Assembly: GCA_036405235.1 (NCBI GenBank)
Contig: DASWYA010000001.1
Span: forward strand, 434,001 to 498,000
Length of the DNA stretch: 64,000 bases
Source: JASLCR01 sp036405235
GTDB lineage: Bacteria; Patescibacteriota; Saccharimonadia; Saccharimonadales; Saccharimonadaceae
Direction of reading: 5' to 3'
The stretch's first letter is position 1. Each line of letters opens with the position of its first letter. A program made the translations under genes and the position numbers. Positions 8,414-16,610 of this stretch are shown piece by piece. The notes beneath the pieces are model-generated. The model had not been told where the DNA came from. It saw nothing but the letters and a program-made list of their open reading frames with translations, and made no database searches.

Positions 8414-8487
8414 TGGAGGCACGTACGGGTAACGCTCCCGTCTACCTGGTTTTGCAGACCAGTGCCTAACTTCTCGGCCAACGCGCC
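8414..8487 (-). tRNA. tRNA-Cys (anticodon GCA) with a non-canonical elbow
   Basis: 74 nt including encoded CCA. Acceptor GGCGCGT/ACGTGCC (one G-U), D-stem GCC/GGC, anticodon stem CTGGT/ACCAG with loop CTGCAAA (GCA), T-stem ACGGG/CCCGT. All helices are sound, but the T-loop reads AGCGTTA instead of TTCRANY, and the D-loop GAGAAGTTA has AG where GG (18-19) is expected. C56 and G57 are kept. Both neighbouring Leu tRNAs have normal T-loops, so this is specific to this gene. The identity elements for Cys (discriminator U, GCA) are present. Confidence 0.88.
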
Positions 8488-8500
8488 ATGCCTGTAGGCA

Positions 8501-8520
8501 ATTATACCAGATGTTATACT
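8501..8520. promoter_or_regulatory. Divergent promoter region: tRNA-Cys/Leu (minus) and NadD-like gene (plus)
   Basis: On the minus strand TATAAT (8506 to 8501) is placed for a start about 7 nt before the tRNA-Cys 5' end region. On the plus strand TATACT (8515-8520) ends 7 nt before the GTG start at 8528. No strong -35 was seen on either strand. Confidence 0.45.
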
Positions 8521-8527
8521 GTAGGCT

Positions 8528-9037
8528 GTGAGAAGAATTGGTATTTATGCTGGAACATTTGACCCGCCCCATGACGGCCATGTGGCCTTTGCAAAAGCCA
8601 GTTTACATGAGGCTCAACTCGCAGAAGTTATCTTCATGCCCGAGAAAATTCCTCGCTACAAACAAAATGTTTCCATCTACTCAGAGCGACACAAACAGAT
8701 AAAAAGCAAGATCTCTGATATAAAGGGACTCTCGCTACTAGAAAGTCCTCTTGAAACATTTGACAGTGCTTCAGCAATACCCTGGCTCACAGATCTCTAC
8801 CCGGAAGACAGTTTTACATTTCTATTTGGATCTGACATCGTAGCGAACATGAAAACATGGAATGATATACATCTAATGTTTAAAAATACCAGTTTAGTTA
8901 TCGGTCTGCGTGATGGCCAAGAAAAGGAAACTATCATTACCGAACTCACGCAACTACAAAAAATGTCCGGTGTAGAATTTCATTTTGATTTAATTAAAAC
9001 CGATTACTCTCACCTAAGTTCATCCATGTTTCGATGA
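8528..9037 (+). CDS. nadD: NadD-like nucleotidyltransferase, short form
   Basis: 169 residues from a GTG at 8528, 7 nt downstream of a -10 box, so probably leaderless. The N-terminal nucleotidyltransferase signature GTFDPPHDGH is followed by FMPEKIPRYK and FLFGSDIVANM; the C-terminal block SSSMFR corresponds to the ISSTxIR motif of nicotinate-nucleotide adenylyltransferases, which join NaMN (or NMN) and ATP. The protein stops right after that motif, so it is shorter than typical NadD (about 190-215 aa). A related cytidylyltransferase-fold enzyme remains possible. Confidence 0.72.
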   Translation: MRRIGIYAGTFDPPHDGHVAFAKASLHEAQLAEVIFMPEKIPRYKQNVSIYSERHKQIKSKISDIKGLSLLESPLETFDSASAIPWLTDLYPEDSFTFLFGSDIVANMKTWNDIHLMFKNTSLVIGLRDGQEKETIITELTQLQKMSGVEFHFDLIKTDYSHLSSSMFR

Positions 9038-9072
9038 TTAACGATGAGTCACATGCCTACGTCGCCAAAGTT

Positions 9073-9108
9073 AAACCCAAACAATTCTTTGTATTGTTTG
9101 GGTTTTTG
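9073..9108 (+). terminator. Rho-independent terminator after the NadD-like gene
   Basis: A perfect 13-bp stem, AAACCCAAACAAT with ATTGTTTGGGTTT, around a 7-nt loop and followed by T residues. It lies 35 nt after the stop codon. The A-rich left arm may also let it work leftward. Confidence 0.85.
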
Positions 9109-9206
9109 CTTACCGCAAGCAATAGAGGCATCGAGTCGTCACGCTCCGCACTGTAAGCATTGTATGCGCTCGACATAGCCCCTCTGTGGTAAAATTAACA
9201 TAACTA

Positions 9207-9788
9207 ATGAACGGCATTGGTAAAAACAACTCGACTCACCAACGTGGCAAAAGTGCCCTTCGGATGGCGGGTTTTGTGGTAATTATTCTTACCGCAGCTG
9301 CCGCACTCATCTTCACTCTAAGCATGATAAACAACCGCAGCTTTTCAACAATAGCAGACTCTGACGCACACTCGAATACCGAGCAGCCACTAGATAAACC
9401 TGAGGAGTTAAATTCAACGCCGCCATCATCCACGGGAACGCTCATCATAACCGGCGACAGTGAATTTGGCACGATGCTGTTCAACGAAAAAAAGCAAGCC
9501 ATCTACATTTGGGAGCTAGAAGAGTCTGCGAAAGCCGAATGTTACGGGGACTGTGCTGAAGCATGGCCGCCAGTGCTAACCAACGGTACACCACGGGCGA
9601 GCGGCGAGGTCAAGAGCAGTCTGCTCGGTACGACCAAACGCAGCGATGGTAGCACCCAAGTCACCTACAATGCTCATCCGTTATACTACTATGCACACGA
9701 GGCAGCTGGCGAAGTGAAATGCCATAACATAAGTACACATGGCGGCTTATGGTGGGTGATTCAGCCAAGTGGCAACCGAGCCAGCTAA
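9207..9788 (+). CDS. Membrane-anchored COG4315 / 'secreted repeat' Lipoprotein_15-type protein
   Basis: 193 residues. A basic N-terminus and one membrane helix (about residues 20-42) are followed by a Ser/Thr/Pro-rich linker and a domain with two related halves: GTMLFNEKKQAIYIWE with CYGDCAEAWPPVL, then LLGTTKRSDGSTQVTYN with HPLYYYAHE and a GGLWWVI end. This is the pattern of the Lipoprotein_15 (Y-x4-D repeat) family, small extracellular proteins of unknown function found widely in Actinobacteria. Here the anchor is a helix, not a lipobox. It is alone between two terminator/tRNA regions. Confidence 0.8.
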   Translation: MNGIGKNNSTHQRGKSALRMAGFVVIILTAAAALIFTLSMINNRSFSTIADSDAHSNTEQPLDKPEELNSTPPSSTGTLIITGDSEFGTMLFNEKKQAIYIWELEESAKAECYGDCAEAWPPVLTNGTPRASGEVKSSLLGTTKRSDGSTQVTYNAHPLYYYAHEAAGEVKCHNISTHGGLWWVIQPSGNRAS

Positions 9789-9903
9789 TCTCCAGAGCTT
9801 AACGCAGATGCTAAGCTAGACGATGAGTAGTCATGCGCTCAACTTCGGGCAATCGAAGAAAAAAGCCGCCCTTACAGGCGACAATTTCCGTTTTTTCCCA
9901 AAA

Positions 9904-9991
9904 TGGTGCAGTGAAGAGGACTTGAACCTCCACGAGCGCAATGCTCACTAGCCCCTCAAGCTAGCGCGTCTACCAATTCCGCCACCACTGC
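9904..9991 (-). tRNA. tRNA-Leu (anticodon GAG), CCA encoded
   Basis: 88 nt including CCA. Acceptor GCAGTGG pairs with TCACTGC (one G-U), discriminator A, anticodon loop CTTGAGG gives GAG, a long variable arm and a normal T-loop TTCAAGT. Confidence 0.95.
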
Positions 9992-10028
9992 ATGGTGTTT
10001 ATAGGTACTCGACAGATTATACCGGAAA

Positions 10029-11819
10029 CTATGGGGTTTTGTAAACGTTCTTGCTCTCGGACGACCAATACAGGATGTTACTGTAGCGATCCGTCAAGCT
10101 CGGCAAGATAGACCCTTTAACCACAGCATCGACTTGTTTTGAGTGGATCACGGCAACCAATGACTGATACACGCCAATAGCTGGGACATCCCTGAGCCAT
10201 TGATTTGCAAAATCTTTATACTTCTCATCACGAAGAGAACGTTCCGCTCTGAAACGCGCACTGAGGAGAATGTCATCAGCAATTGACGACTGGTAGTTTG
10301 AGAAATTAAGACCGAGAGGATTTGCCTGCGAAGAATGCCAGTACGCGAATCCATCAGGATCCGCCCCAAGCGCCAACTCGTTTACTAAAATGTCATAATC
10401 TCTTGGCTGAAGTACAGTTTTTGCAAAACTTTGCTCCCCACTATTTGAATCTACCTCGACAATTTCTAGCTCAATACCAAGCTCTTTCCACTGGCGAGCA
10501 AGCTCGTCAAGCATTGGACGATAATTATTCTCCTTATTGAACACAACCCTAAGATGAAATACCTGATTCTTGTTAGTAAGCGTACCTTGCGCATTTTTCT
10601 TCCACCCGGCACGGCTAAGGAGACGCGTTGCGGTCGAGATATTATACTGAGGCTCCGCAGGAAGACCGACCTGACTGTCAAGCTGGTGCGCCAAAAATGG
10701 TAAATACAAACCTTTCGAAGCGTCTTCGCCGGCAGCTTGGCGTAATTTTTTCGTATCAGTAGCTTTTTGCAATGCTTGGCGAACAGTAGGGTTTTTTAGG
10801 AAACCTGATCTCATGTTAAACAATAAATATACACCGCTATTCACCGGGTAAGTCTCTTTCACAAAACCTTGGGGCGCATCATCACTGCCGACATCAATCG
10901 CTGCTGAAACATCTCGTGTATTTAGCGCATCAATAAGGCCTGGATTACCTTCGTACGCATGGAGTTCAAAGCTCGTAAGTCTTGGTTGGCCTTTGTAGTA
11001 ATTTTCATTTTTTGAAAGATGTACAATCTTGTGAGGCTTCCCAGTTGTAACATTCTGCAGCAGTTTGAGTTTGAACGGACCGCTGCCAATTGGCGCCATA
11101 CTGAATGTATTCTCTCGTAGCGTACTTGGCTCCACGCTTGAAAGTATATGCTTCGGCAATACAGAGAATGTCAAGGCATGCGGGAACGATGCGTATGAGC
11201 CTGGTAGTGTAAACTGAATCGTTTTTGCATCGAGAGTGCGGGCATTGATCTCACTCCAGCTCGATTGCATGACAGCTCTTGCTTCAGGATCTCTCATGAG
11301 TCGTGTAGTAAACTGAACATCTTCAGCTGTCACCTTTGTGCCATCGTGCCACTTGGCATCTTGCCGTAGCGTAACAGTGTAAACTCTCCTAGCCGGGTCA
11401 GCCACAATTGACTCAGCAAGGTTTTTCCTCAGATGACCAGTCTCATCATAATCAAACAAACTCGAAAAGATAAGACGTGAAGCCGAGAGTTCAGCTTCGT
11501 TGCTTGCATAGAGCGGATTTAGCGTCCTAATATCACCTTTTACCGCTTCTGCATATGTACCTTCATTCGCCGGTGCAGCTTTGTGAAATGTTTGCTGAAA
11601 CCAAATAGTTTGCAAAATTACGGTACCTATCAAGACCGTAAGGATCAAAATCCAAAGCGATATATTCGATCGCACTTCGCGTAGATTAGCAAGCTTCTTG
11701 ACGACGAACTTATGCGCATGCTTTGTGGTCGCAGTCTCCGCCTGACGAGCACGGCGCGACAGTGTTTTGCTGTCGAATTTCAGCTTCAGAAATCGTTTTG
11801 AGCCGCCCTTTTCGTCCAT
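10029..11819 (-). CDS. Family 5 extracellular solute-binding protein (peptide/dipeptide type), helix-anchored
   Basis: 596 residues. A basic cytoplasmic segment (about 1-52) and one membrane helix (about 54-76) precede an SBP_bac_5 domain: GDIRTLNPLYA, YTVTLRQDAKWHDGTKVTAEDV, GSGPFKL, and late FNKENNYRPMLDELARQWKELGIELE. It should bind oligopeptides or similar for an ABC importer. Unusually it has a cytoplasmic tail plus helix rather than a lipobox, and no permease genes adjoin it. Starts 13 nt after the secG stop. Confidence 0.88.
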   Translation of the reverse strand: MDEKGGSKRFLKLKFDSKTLSRRARQAETATTKHAHKFVVKKLANLREVRSNISLWILILTVLIGTVILQTIWFQQTFHKAAPANEGTYAEAVKGDIRTLNPLYASNEAELSASRLIFSSLFDYDETGHLRKNLAESIVADPARRVYTVTLRQDAKWHDGTKVTAEDVQFTTRLMRDPEARAVMQSSWSEINARTLDAKTIQFTLPGSYASFPHALTFSVLPKHILSSVEPSTLRENTFSMAPIGSGPFKLKLLQNVTTGKPHKIVHLSKNENYYKGQPRLTSFELHAYEGNPGLIDALNTRDVSAAIDVGSDDAPQGFVKETYPVNSGVYLLFNMRSGFLKNPTVRQALQKATDTKKLRQAAGEDASKGLYLPFLAHQLDSQVGLPAEPQYNISTATRLLSRAGWKKNAQGTLTNKNQVFHLRVVFNKENNYRPMLDELARQWKELGIELEIVEVDSNSGEQSFAKTVLQPRDYDILVNELALGADPDGFAYWHSSQANPLGLNFSNYQSSIADDILLSARFRAERSLRDEKYKDFANQWLRDVPAIGVYQSLVAVIHSKQVDAVVKGSILPSLTDRYSNILYWSSESKNVYKTP

Positions 11820-11832
11820 CTGTCAGCTTCAC

Positions 11833-12057
11833 CTACGGGACAAGTAGCGAGCTAAGAATTGAAAGAACAAATACTGCTGCGAGGAAAATTGTCGCGTCAA
11901 ACAAGCTCTTGTCGAGACCGCGACGAGTCGTATAAAGCTCACCCGAGCTGCCAAACCCTGCGCCCAAAGAAGCACCACGTTGTTGTAGCAAAATACAAAC
12001 GATCATCAAGACGCCTGATCCTACTGTCACATACTGTAATACTATCGCGATATCCAT
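11833..12057 (-). CDS. secG: Preprotein translocase subunit SecG
   Basis: 74 residues with two membrane helices (about 5-22 and 52-72) and the SecG signature between them: CILLQQRGASLGAGFG followed by a polar loop. Auxiliary subunit of the SecYEG channel. It begins 2 nt after the stop of the preceding holin-family gene and is followed after 13 nt by the solute-binding protein. Confidence 0.9.
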   Translation of the reverse strand: MDIAIVLQYVTVGSGVLMIVCILLQQRGASLGAGFGSSGELYTTRRGLDKSLFDATIFLAAVFVLSILSSLLVP

Positions 12058-12059
12058 TT

Positions 12060-12455
12060 CTATGCCTCTCTTCTTATCCCCGGTTTACCTTGGAGTTCAA
12101 AAACACTACTTATTATATAGTTTATCAAACTTATGACGATTCCTGTAATTATTGAGTAGAAAAATGTCATCTGAATTCCAGGAGCAATCTTGAGGGAAAG
12201 CCATACCATAAAGCCGTTAACAACAAATGTAAACAGCCCGAGTGTCAGCAGTATAGCCGGAAGTGATAATATGACGATAATCGGCCGCAGTACACTATTA
12301 AAAATAGAAAATATTAGACCCGCTAGCAAGAATCCCCAAAATCCAGCAGTAATTTCTTCGTCATGCACGCCCGTACCGAATAGCTTTATCGCGAGCCACA
12401 GGCCAAACGTATTTAGGATCCACCGCACAAGGAAGACTATAAATTGTTGCTTCAT
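12060..12455 (-). CDS. Phage holin family 4 (Phage_holin_4_2) membrane protein
   Basis: 131 residues with four membrane helices. The motifs FSIFNSVLRPIIVILSLP and GLFTFVVNGFMVWL are typical of the phage_holin_4_2 family, which despite its name is a common chromosomal membrane protein of unknown role. A -10 box (TATAAT) lies 9 nt before the ATG. It heads the unit with secG and the solute-binding protein. Confidence 0.85.
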   Translation of the reverse strand: MKQQFIVFLVRWILNTFGLWLAIKLFGTGVHDEEITAGFWGFLLAGLIFSIFNSVLRPIIVILSLPAILLTLGLFTFVVNGFMVWLSLKIAPGIQMTFFYSIITGIVISLINYIISSVFELQGKPGIRREA

Positions 12456-12479
12456 TATGCGTGTATTATACCGTGAGCA

Positions 12480-13688
12480 CTACCATTCTGTCGAGAGTTC
12501 GGCACTGAGATTCTTATGACCACCTGAGGTGATCAATATATCATCTTCGATACGCACACCAATGTTTTCCTCTGGAATATAGATTCCAGGCTCCACCGTC
12601 AGCACCATACCTGGCTCAAAATATCGCGTTCCTCCTAAACTATCGTGAACATCAATCCCAAGCCCGTGGCTAATTGCGTGCGGGAAGTATTTACGATACG
12701 TCTCGGTGTCATCTTCATCTTTTAGTAAGCCAATGTCAATCAAAGCCTGCTTCATGCGAATATCAACCTTTTGACTATACTCCTCGACAGGCAGACCTGG
12801 CGTGAGAAGCTGGATAATATCAAAATGAGCTGCTTGAACCGCTTGATGCACCTCTTTTTGGCGTTTAGTTGGAGAGCCTTTTATGTACGTTCGCGTGATA
12901 TCAGCAGCGTAGCCATCTACACGAGCACCTACATCCATCAGCACAAACTGCTTTGCTTGTAGTTTTGAGCTATTTTCACCGTAGTGCAGCGTGCATGCAT
13001 TGCCCCCACTTGCTACAATCGGGTCATATGCGTGGTCAAAGCCACCGGTTCTCTTGAAGTAATATGTGAATTCCGCTTCAAGCTCATACTCATGGCGAGC
13101 AGACGACATACTATCTTTTACTTTTTGAAATCCATCCATTGTAAAAGCAATCGCCCGCTGAATAGCCTTTATCTCTTCAGGCTGCTTAATGGCTCGAAGT
13201 TTCGCAAGCTCTTTTTGGCAGTCAACCACTGAGGCAAATGTTCGCTCAAGCATTTTTTTATTGGCAGCGATGGCTTGATTGAGTACAAACCCAAACTGGT
13301 CGGCATATGGCGGATTATCGACCGTATTAACAACACTATGTTTTTTCGCTAGTAGACGCAGCAACGCTATGCCTTCGTCATGTGAGATTACTTTTTTGAT
13401 GCCACTAATTTCTGATGCCCGCTTGGCACTGAGCGATCCGTCAAATATTTCGTGAACCTCGTCAATATCTGGTTTTACCAGCCACTCTTCACCTGTCGCA
13501 CCGTCAATGATCACTCGCCATTCTGCTTGCTCAATACCTGTCAGGTACCAGAAGTTTGCTTCTTGCTGGAATTTATATGCTGCATCATTTTGCCGCTGCA
13601 AACTCGCATACGCGGATAGTACTATCATTCCTCCTTTTAAGGATTGACTCAGTGATTTTCGATTGGAAAGAAAGAAATTATTTTGCAT
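12480..13688 (-). CDS. pepP: M24 family Xaa-Pro aminopeptidase
   Basis: 402 residues: an N-terminal creatinase-like domain (about 1-160) and a C-terminal pita-bread metallopeptidase domain. The dimetal ligands are visible in LMDVGARVDGYAADITRTY (two Asp), SHGLGIDVHD (His), VEPGIYIP (Glu) and GVRIEDDILI (Glu). It removes an N-terminal residue preceding proline. TATAAT sits 9 nt before the ATG. The end is 24 nt before the holin-family gene. Confidence 0.93.
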   Translation of the reverse strand: MQNNFFLSNRKSLSQSLKGGMIVLSAYASLQRQNDAAYKFQQEANFWYLTGIEQAEWRVIIDGATGEEWLVKPDIDEVHEIFDGSLSAKRASEISGIKKVISHDEGIALLRLLAKKHSVVNTVDNPPYADQFGFVLNQAIAANKKMLERTFASVVDCQKELAKLRAIKQPEEIKAIQRAIAFTMDGFQKVKDSMSSARHEYELEAEFTYYFKRTGGFDHAYDPIVASGGNACTLHYGENSSKLQAKQFVLMDVGARVDGYAADITRTYIKGSPTKRQKEVHQAVQAAHFDIIQLLTPGLPVEEYSQKVDIRMKQALIDIGLLKDEDDTETYRKYFPHAISHGLGIDVHDSLGGTRYFEPGMVLTVEPGIYIPEENIGVRIEDDILITSGGHKNLSAELSTEW

Positions 13689-13739
13689 GCTTCATTTATT
13701 ATAGCGCCTCTTTTCTAAATTAATATTTAGACGTAATAG

Positions 13740-15002
13740 CTACTGCGCTGTCGAAGTCATAACACGATTGGTACCATTACTCGATACAGCGACGAAGCGC
13801 CCGTTACCAAAGGTGACCGACTCCCAGTAATTTGCCTCAGGAGGTGTTCGGACTGTCCAGGTAGCAATATCGTCCTTGGAAGTCATAATCCGATTAGGAC
13901 CGTATCCTACAGCCGTGAAAACATCGTTACCACCAGCCACCGAGAACCAGTTGCCCTGATTACCACCCGCGGTATGGGCCGTCCAATTGATGCCGTCCGG
14001 TGAGGTCATGACAGCAGTTGTGCTAGCCTGAGCTACTGCAACAAACTTGCCGTTGGCATATGTAACACTTGTCCAGTAGGCTGACACCGGGGTGCTTTGC
14101 GCAGTCCAGTTGATACCGTCTGGCGAGGTCATGACTTGACTTGTGCCAAGGCCTATTGTTACCGCTACGAATAAGCCATTGCCATAAGTAACTGAGTCCC
14201 AGCCATACTTTACAACAGCATTTCGCGCAGTCCAGTTGATACCGTCTGGCGAGGTCATGACTTGGTTGGTGCTAGTGCTGATTGCTACTGCTACGAATAG
14301 ACCGTTGGCATACGTGACACTATTCCAGTTAGTAGCTGCGGCCGCATTTCGCGCAGTCCAGTTGATACCGTCTGGCGAGGTCATGACTCGGTTGGTGCCA
14401 TCATAAGACACCGCCACAAATAAGCCATTGCCGTAAGTAACACTAGACCAACCGTTTGCCTGGGCCGCATTTCGCGCAGTCCAGTTGATACCGTCTGGCG
14501 AGGTCATGACTCGGTTGGTGCCACTCGTCGCTACTGCGACAAACATATTATTGCCATATGTAACCGAATGCCACGAGCCATCACCAGCACCAGCATTCGC
14601 AGTCCAGACATCAACACCACCAGTGCATGTTCCTACTTTTGCTGTCGGCTTTTTTCCTTGAGACGTATCTATATAATAACGAATTGATGGACTCGCCGGT
14701 GCAGTACCTTCAATGCAATATGAATTGATGTCACCCTGAACATATGTTACAGCGACATCACTGCTTCCTTTAAAACTAGCAGGTATCGATCCCGGGTAGC
14801 CAGCGCTGAAATTTTTTGCACTTTCCATAGCTGTTGCCGCCATTTGGAGATCTGACTGCACGGCTTTTTGCAACGCAGATTCACGCCATTTACCAAAGCC
14901 AACGATAGTGATTGATGCAAGAATAGCAATCACAATAATCGTAACAAGCAGCTCAATAATCGTAAATCCCTTTGAAAAGAACAGTTTATGTGTGCGTTTC
15001 AT
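13740..15002 (-). CDS. Prepilin-like protein fused to a seven-repeat beta-propeller
   Basis: 420 residues from the ATG at 15002; AAAGGA lies 6-7 nt upstream, so the ATG at 15017 is rejected. A class III prepilin leader ends KG, followed by FTIIELLVTIIVIAILASI, the type IV pilin N-methylation helix. After a short pilin-like region with two Cys (near residues 94 and 120) come seven repeats of about 41 residues of the form W.SVTYGNGLFVAV...VMTSPDGINWTA. The seventh repeat stops after VMTS and the missing NWTA strand is supplied by VWTANAG before repeat 1, the strand-swap closure expected of a seven-bladed propeller. It is probably a pilus-tip or surface-presented binding protein; the ligand is unknown. 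Confidence 0.85.
   Translation of the reverse strand: MKRTHKLFFSKGFTIIELLVTIIVIAILASITIVGFGKWRESALQKAVQSDLQMAATAMESAKNFSAGYPGSIPASFKGSSDVAVTYVQGDINSYCIEGTAPASPSIRYYIDTSQGKKPTAKVGTCTGGVDVWTANAGAGDGSWHSVTYGNNMFVAVATSGTNRVMTSPDGINWTARNAAQANGWSSVTYGNGLFVAVSYDGTNRVMTSPDGINWTARNAAAATNWNSVTYANGLFVAVAISTSTNQVMTSPDGINWTARNAVVKYGWDSVTYGNGLFVAVTIGLGTSQVMTSPDGINWTAQSTPVSAYWTSVTYANGKFVAVAQASTTAVMTSPDGINWTAHTAGGNQGNWFSVAGGNDVFTAVGYGPNRIMTSKDDIATWTVRTPPEANYWESVTFGNGRFVAVSSNGTNRVMTSTAQ
14101..14523 (-). repeat. Near-identical DNA copies inside the propeller repeats
   Basis: The segment beginning gcagtccagttgataccgtc recurs at 14101, 14227, 14353 and 14476 (spacings 126, 126, 123 nt). Two copies (14353-14400 and 14476-14523) are identical over 48 nt, while the rest of each repeat differs. 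This points to recent duplication or gene conversion limited to the strand that encodes VMTSPDGINWTA. Confidence 0.85.
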
Positions 15003-15048
15003 ATTGGATCCTTTCATTGTATATGGCGTGATTATAGCATAAGCAGCA

Positions 15049-16590
15049 TTAGGCGACCAAATAGCGTTTGATGAGCTCGGCTTTTTGCCGACCGATCACC
15101 ATAGCTATCTCAGCGACGTCTGTTTGCTCAACCTTACGCAGACTCCCAAATTGCTGAATCAGCTTCTTTTGAGTTGCCGGTCCGATGCCCGGAATCTCAG
15201 TCAACACACTAGCCGTTTGCTTTTTGCGCTTCAAAACAGTGTGGTAGCTCACAGCAAAACGATGAGACTCATCACGAATACGTTGGAAAAGCTTTACTAT
15301 ATCTTGATAAGGACTAAGTGAGGTGCCGCTGCCCAGATTTTTTGAATGCCCACCGGCGTTACGCTGACCCAAATGAAGATTAATAACCAAGAATTCCTTC
15401 TCATCAAATACCCCTACACCTGGTATATCTAGTTTTTCGAGCTGCTCGAGTGAGATATTTGAGCGAGATTTGTGAATAATAATCTCTTCCTCCCGCTTTG
15501 CGATGCTTATAGCTGGTATCTGCACCGCACGCGCCTCCATAGCATCAAGAGCCGCCTTTAATTGATTTTTGCCACCATCAATCAAGACAAGTTGTGGCAC
15601 ACCCCAGCTTTTGACGTTTTTTTCAGAAAAGCGACGTAGAAACGTTTCGTGCATATTACCCGTGTCGTCGTTTTTTTCGATCTTGGTTTTAAACTTACGA
15701 TACTCTGCCCGATCACTGACACCATTCGTAAATACGACCATACTTGCTACTACATTCATCCCACCTTGATGTGAGATATCATAGCCTTCTATACGTGATG
15801 GGATCTTTTCTAGCCCAAAAAGTTCTACGAGATCACTCAGCGCCTTATCTTTAGAAATATCAAGAAATTCTCGGTCGCCAAACATCACACGACGCTGAAG
15901 TTCTTTCATATACCGCAGCTTATTGCGCAGCATTGCAGCTTGCTCGAAATCTTGACTGCGGGCCGCTTCTTTCATATCTTTTTCAAGCTCGGCTGTGATA
16001 CTTTTTCGATTACCTTTAATGTAACTAATGAGCTTCTTGAGATTAGTTTTGTATACATCAGAGCCTTCGCTTTTTCGTGGGCTGAGTCCAAGATCTTCAT
16101 CAAGCTTTGACGTTTCTTTTCCCTCTGCTTTTACAAAATAAGGAAACACTTTCCGGAGGTAGCGTAGTGCTTTCTTGAGGGCGAACCCATTATAAAATGG
16201 CCCGTAATATTCAGCACCGTCATCACTCGGATTGCGCGTAAAACCTATGTGAGGCCATTCGTTTTTCATGTCTATTCGCACGAACATCTGTGACTTATCA
16301 TCGCGTAGCAGCACATTGTAGCGCGGCATGTAGCGCTTCACCATTTCAGACTCTAGGAACAGCGCGTCGATTTCAGATTCTGTCTCTACCCAATCCGTAT
16401 CATGAATCTCATTTACCAACGCAATCGTTTTTGCATCGAGGTTCCTTGCAGCCTGGAAGTACTGCCTCACACGATTCTTAAGTACTGCCGCTTTGCCAAC
16501 ATAGATAATCTCGCCACTTTTCGATTTATGAAAATACACGCCAGGGCTGCGTGGCAGGGTTTGCAGTTTCTTCTCAAGCGCTACGTTCAT
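15049..16590 (-). CDS. uvrC: Excinuclease ABC subunit UvrC, short and cysteine-free
   Basis: 513 residues (E. coli UvrC is about 610). N-terminal GIY-YIG nuclease (GVYFHKSKSGEIIYVGKA), UVR motif (EKDMKEAARSQDFEQAAMLR, about 203-222), RNase H-like second nuclease (EGYDISHQGG, LVLIDGGKNQL) and terminal HhH pair (LTEIPGIGPATQKKL). It makes both incisions of nucleotide excision repair with UvrAB. The segment after LRKVFP, which normally carries four cysteines now known to bind a 4Fe-4S cluster, is KAEGKETSKLDEDLG-like and contains none; the whole protein has no cysteine. The ATG is 6 nt from a -10 box shared with the divergent membrane gene. Confidence 0.95.
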   Translation of the reverse strand: MNVALEKKLQTLPRSPGVYFHKSKSGEIIYVGKAAVLKNRVRQYFQAARNLDAKTIALVNEIHDTDWVETESEIDALFLESEMVKRYMPRYNVLLRDDKSQMFVRIDMKNEWPHIGFTRNPSDDGAEYYGPFYNGFALKKALRYLRKVFPYFVKAEGKETSKLDEDLGLSPRKSEGSDVYKTNLKKLISYIKGNRKSITAELEKDMKEAARSQDFEQAAMLRNKLRYMKELQRRVMFGDREFLDISKDKALSDLVELFGLEKIPSRIEGYDISHQGGMNVVASMVVFTNGVSDRAEYRKFKTKIEKNDDTGNMHETFLRRFSEKNVKSWGVPQLVLIDGGKNQLKAALDAMEARAVQIPAISIAKREEEIIIHKSRSNISLEQLEKLDIPGVGVFDEKEFLVINLHLGQRNAGGHSKNLGSGTSLSPYQDIVKLFQRIRDESHRFAVSYHTVLKRKKQTASVLTEIPGIGPATQKKLIQQFGSLRKVEQTDVAEIAMVIGRQKAELIKRYLVA

Positions 16591-16596
16591 AGGTTT

Positions 16597-16604
16597 AGTA
16601 TACT
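16597..16604. promoter_or_regulatory. Second self-complementary divergent -10 element
   Basis: AGTATACT again, placed exactly 6 nt from the uvrC ATG (16590, minus) and exactly 6 nt from the ATG at 16611 (plus). The layout is identical to 2549-2556, including the flanking TTT before the octamer. Confidence 0.6.
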
Positions 16605-16610
16605 GAGCCT

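Noticed and set aside
12060..12455. Prophage lysis gene, suggested by the name phage holin family
   Set aside because: No phage genes are near; the family is a common chromosomal membrane protein and here sits in an operon with secG.
14101..14523. CRISPR-like regular repeats
   Set aside because: The spacing (123-126 nt) and in-frame coding of WTA-type blades show these are protein repeats, not CRISPR units.
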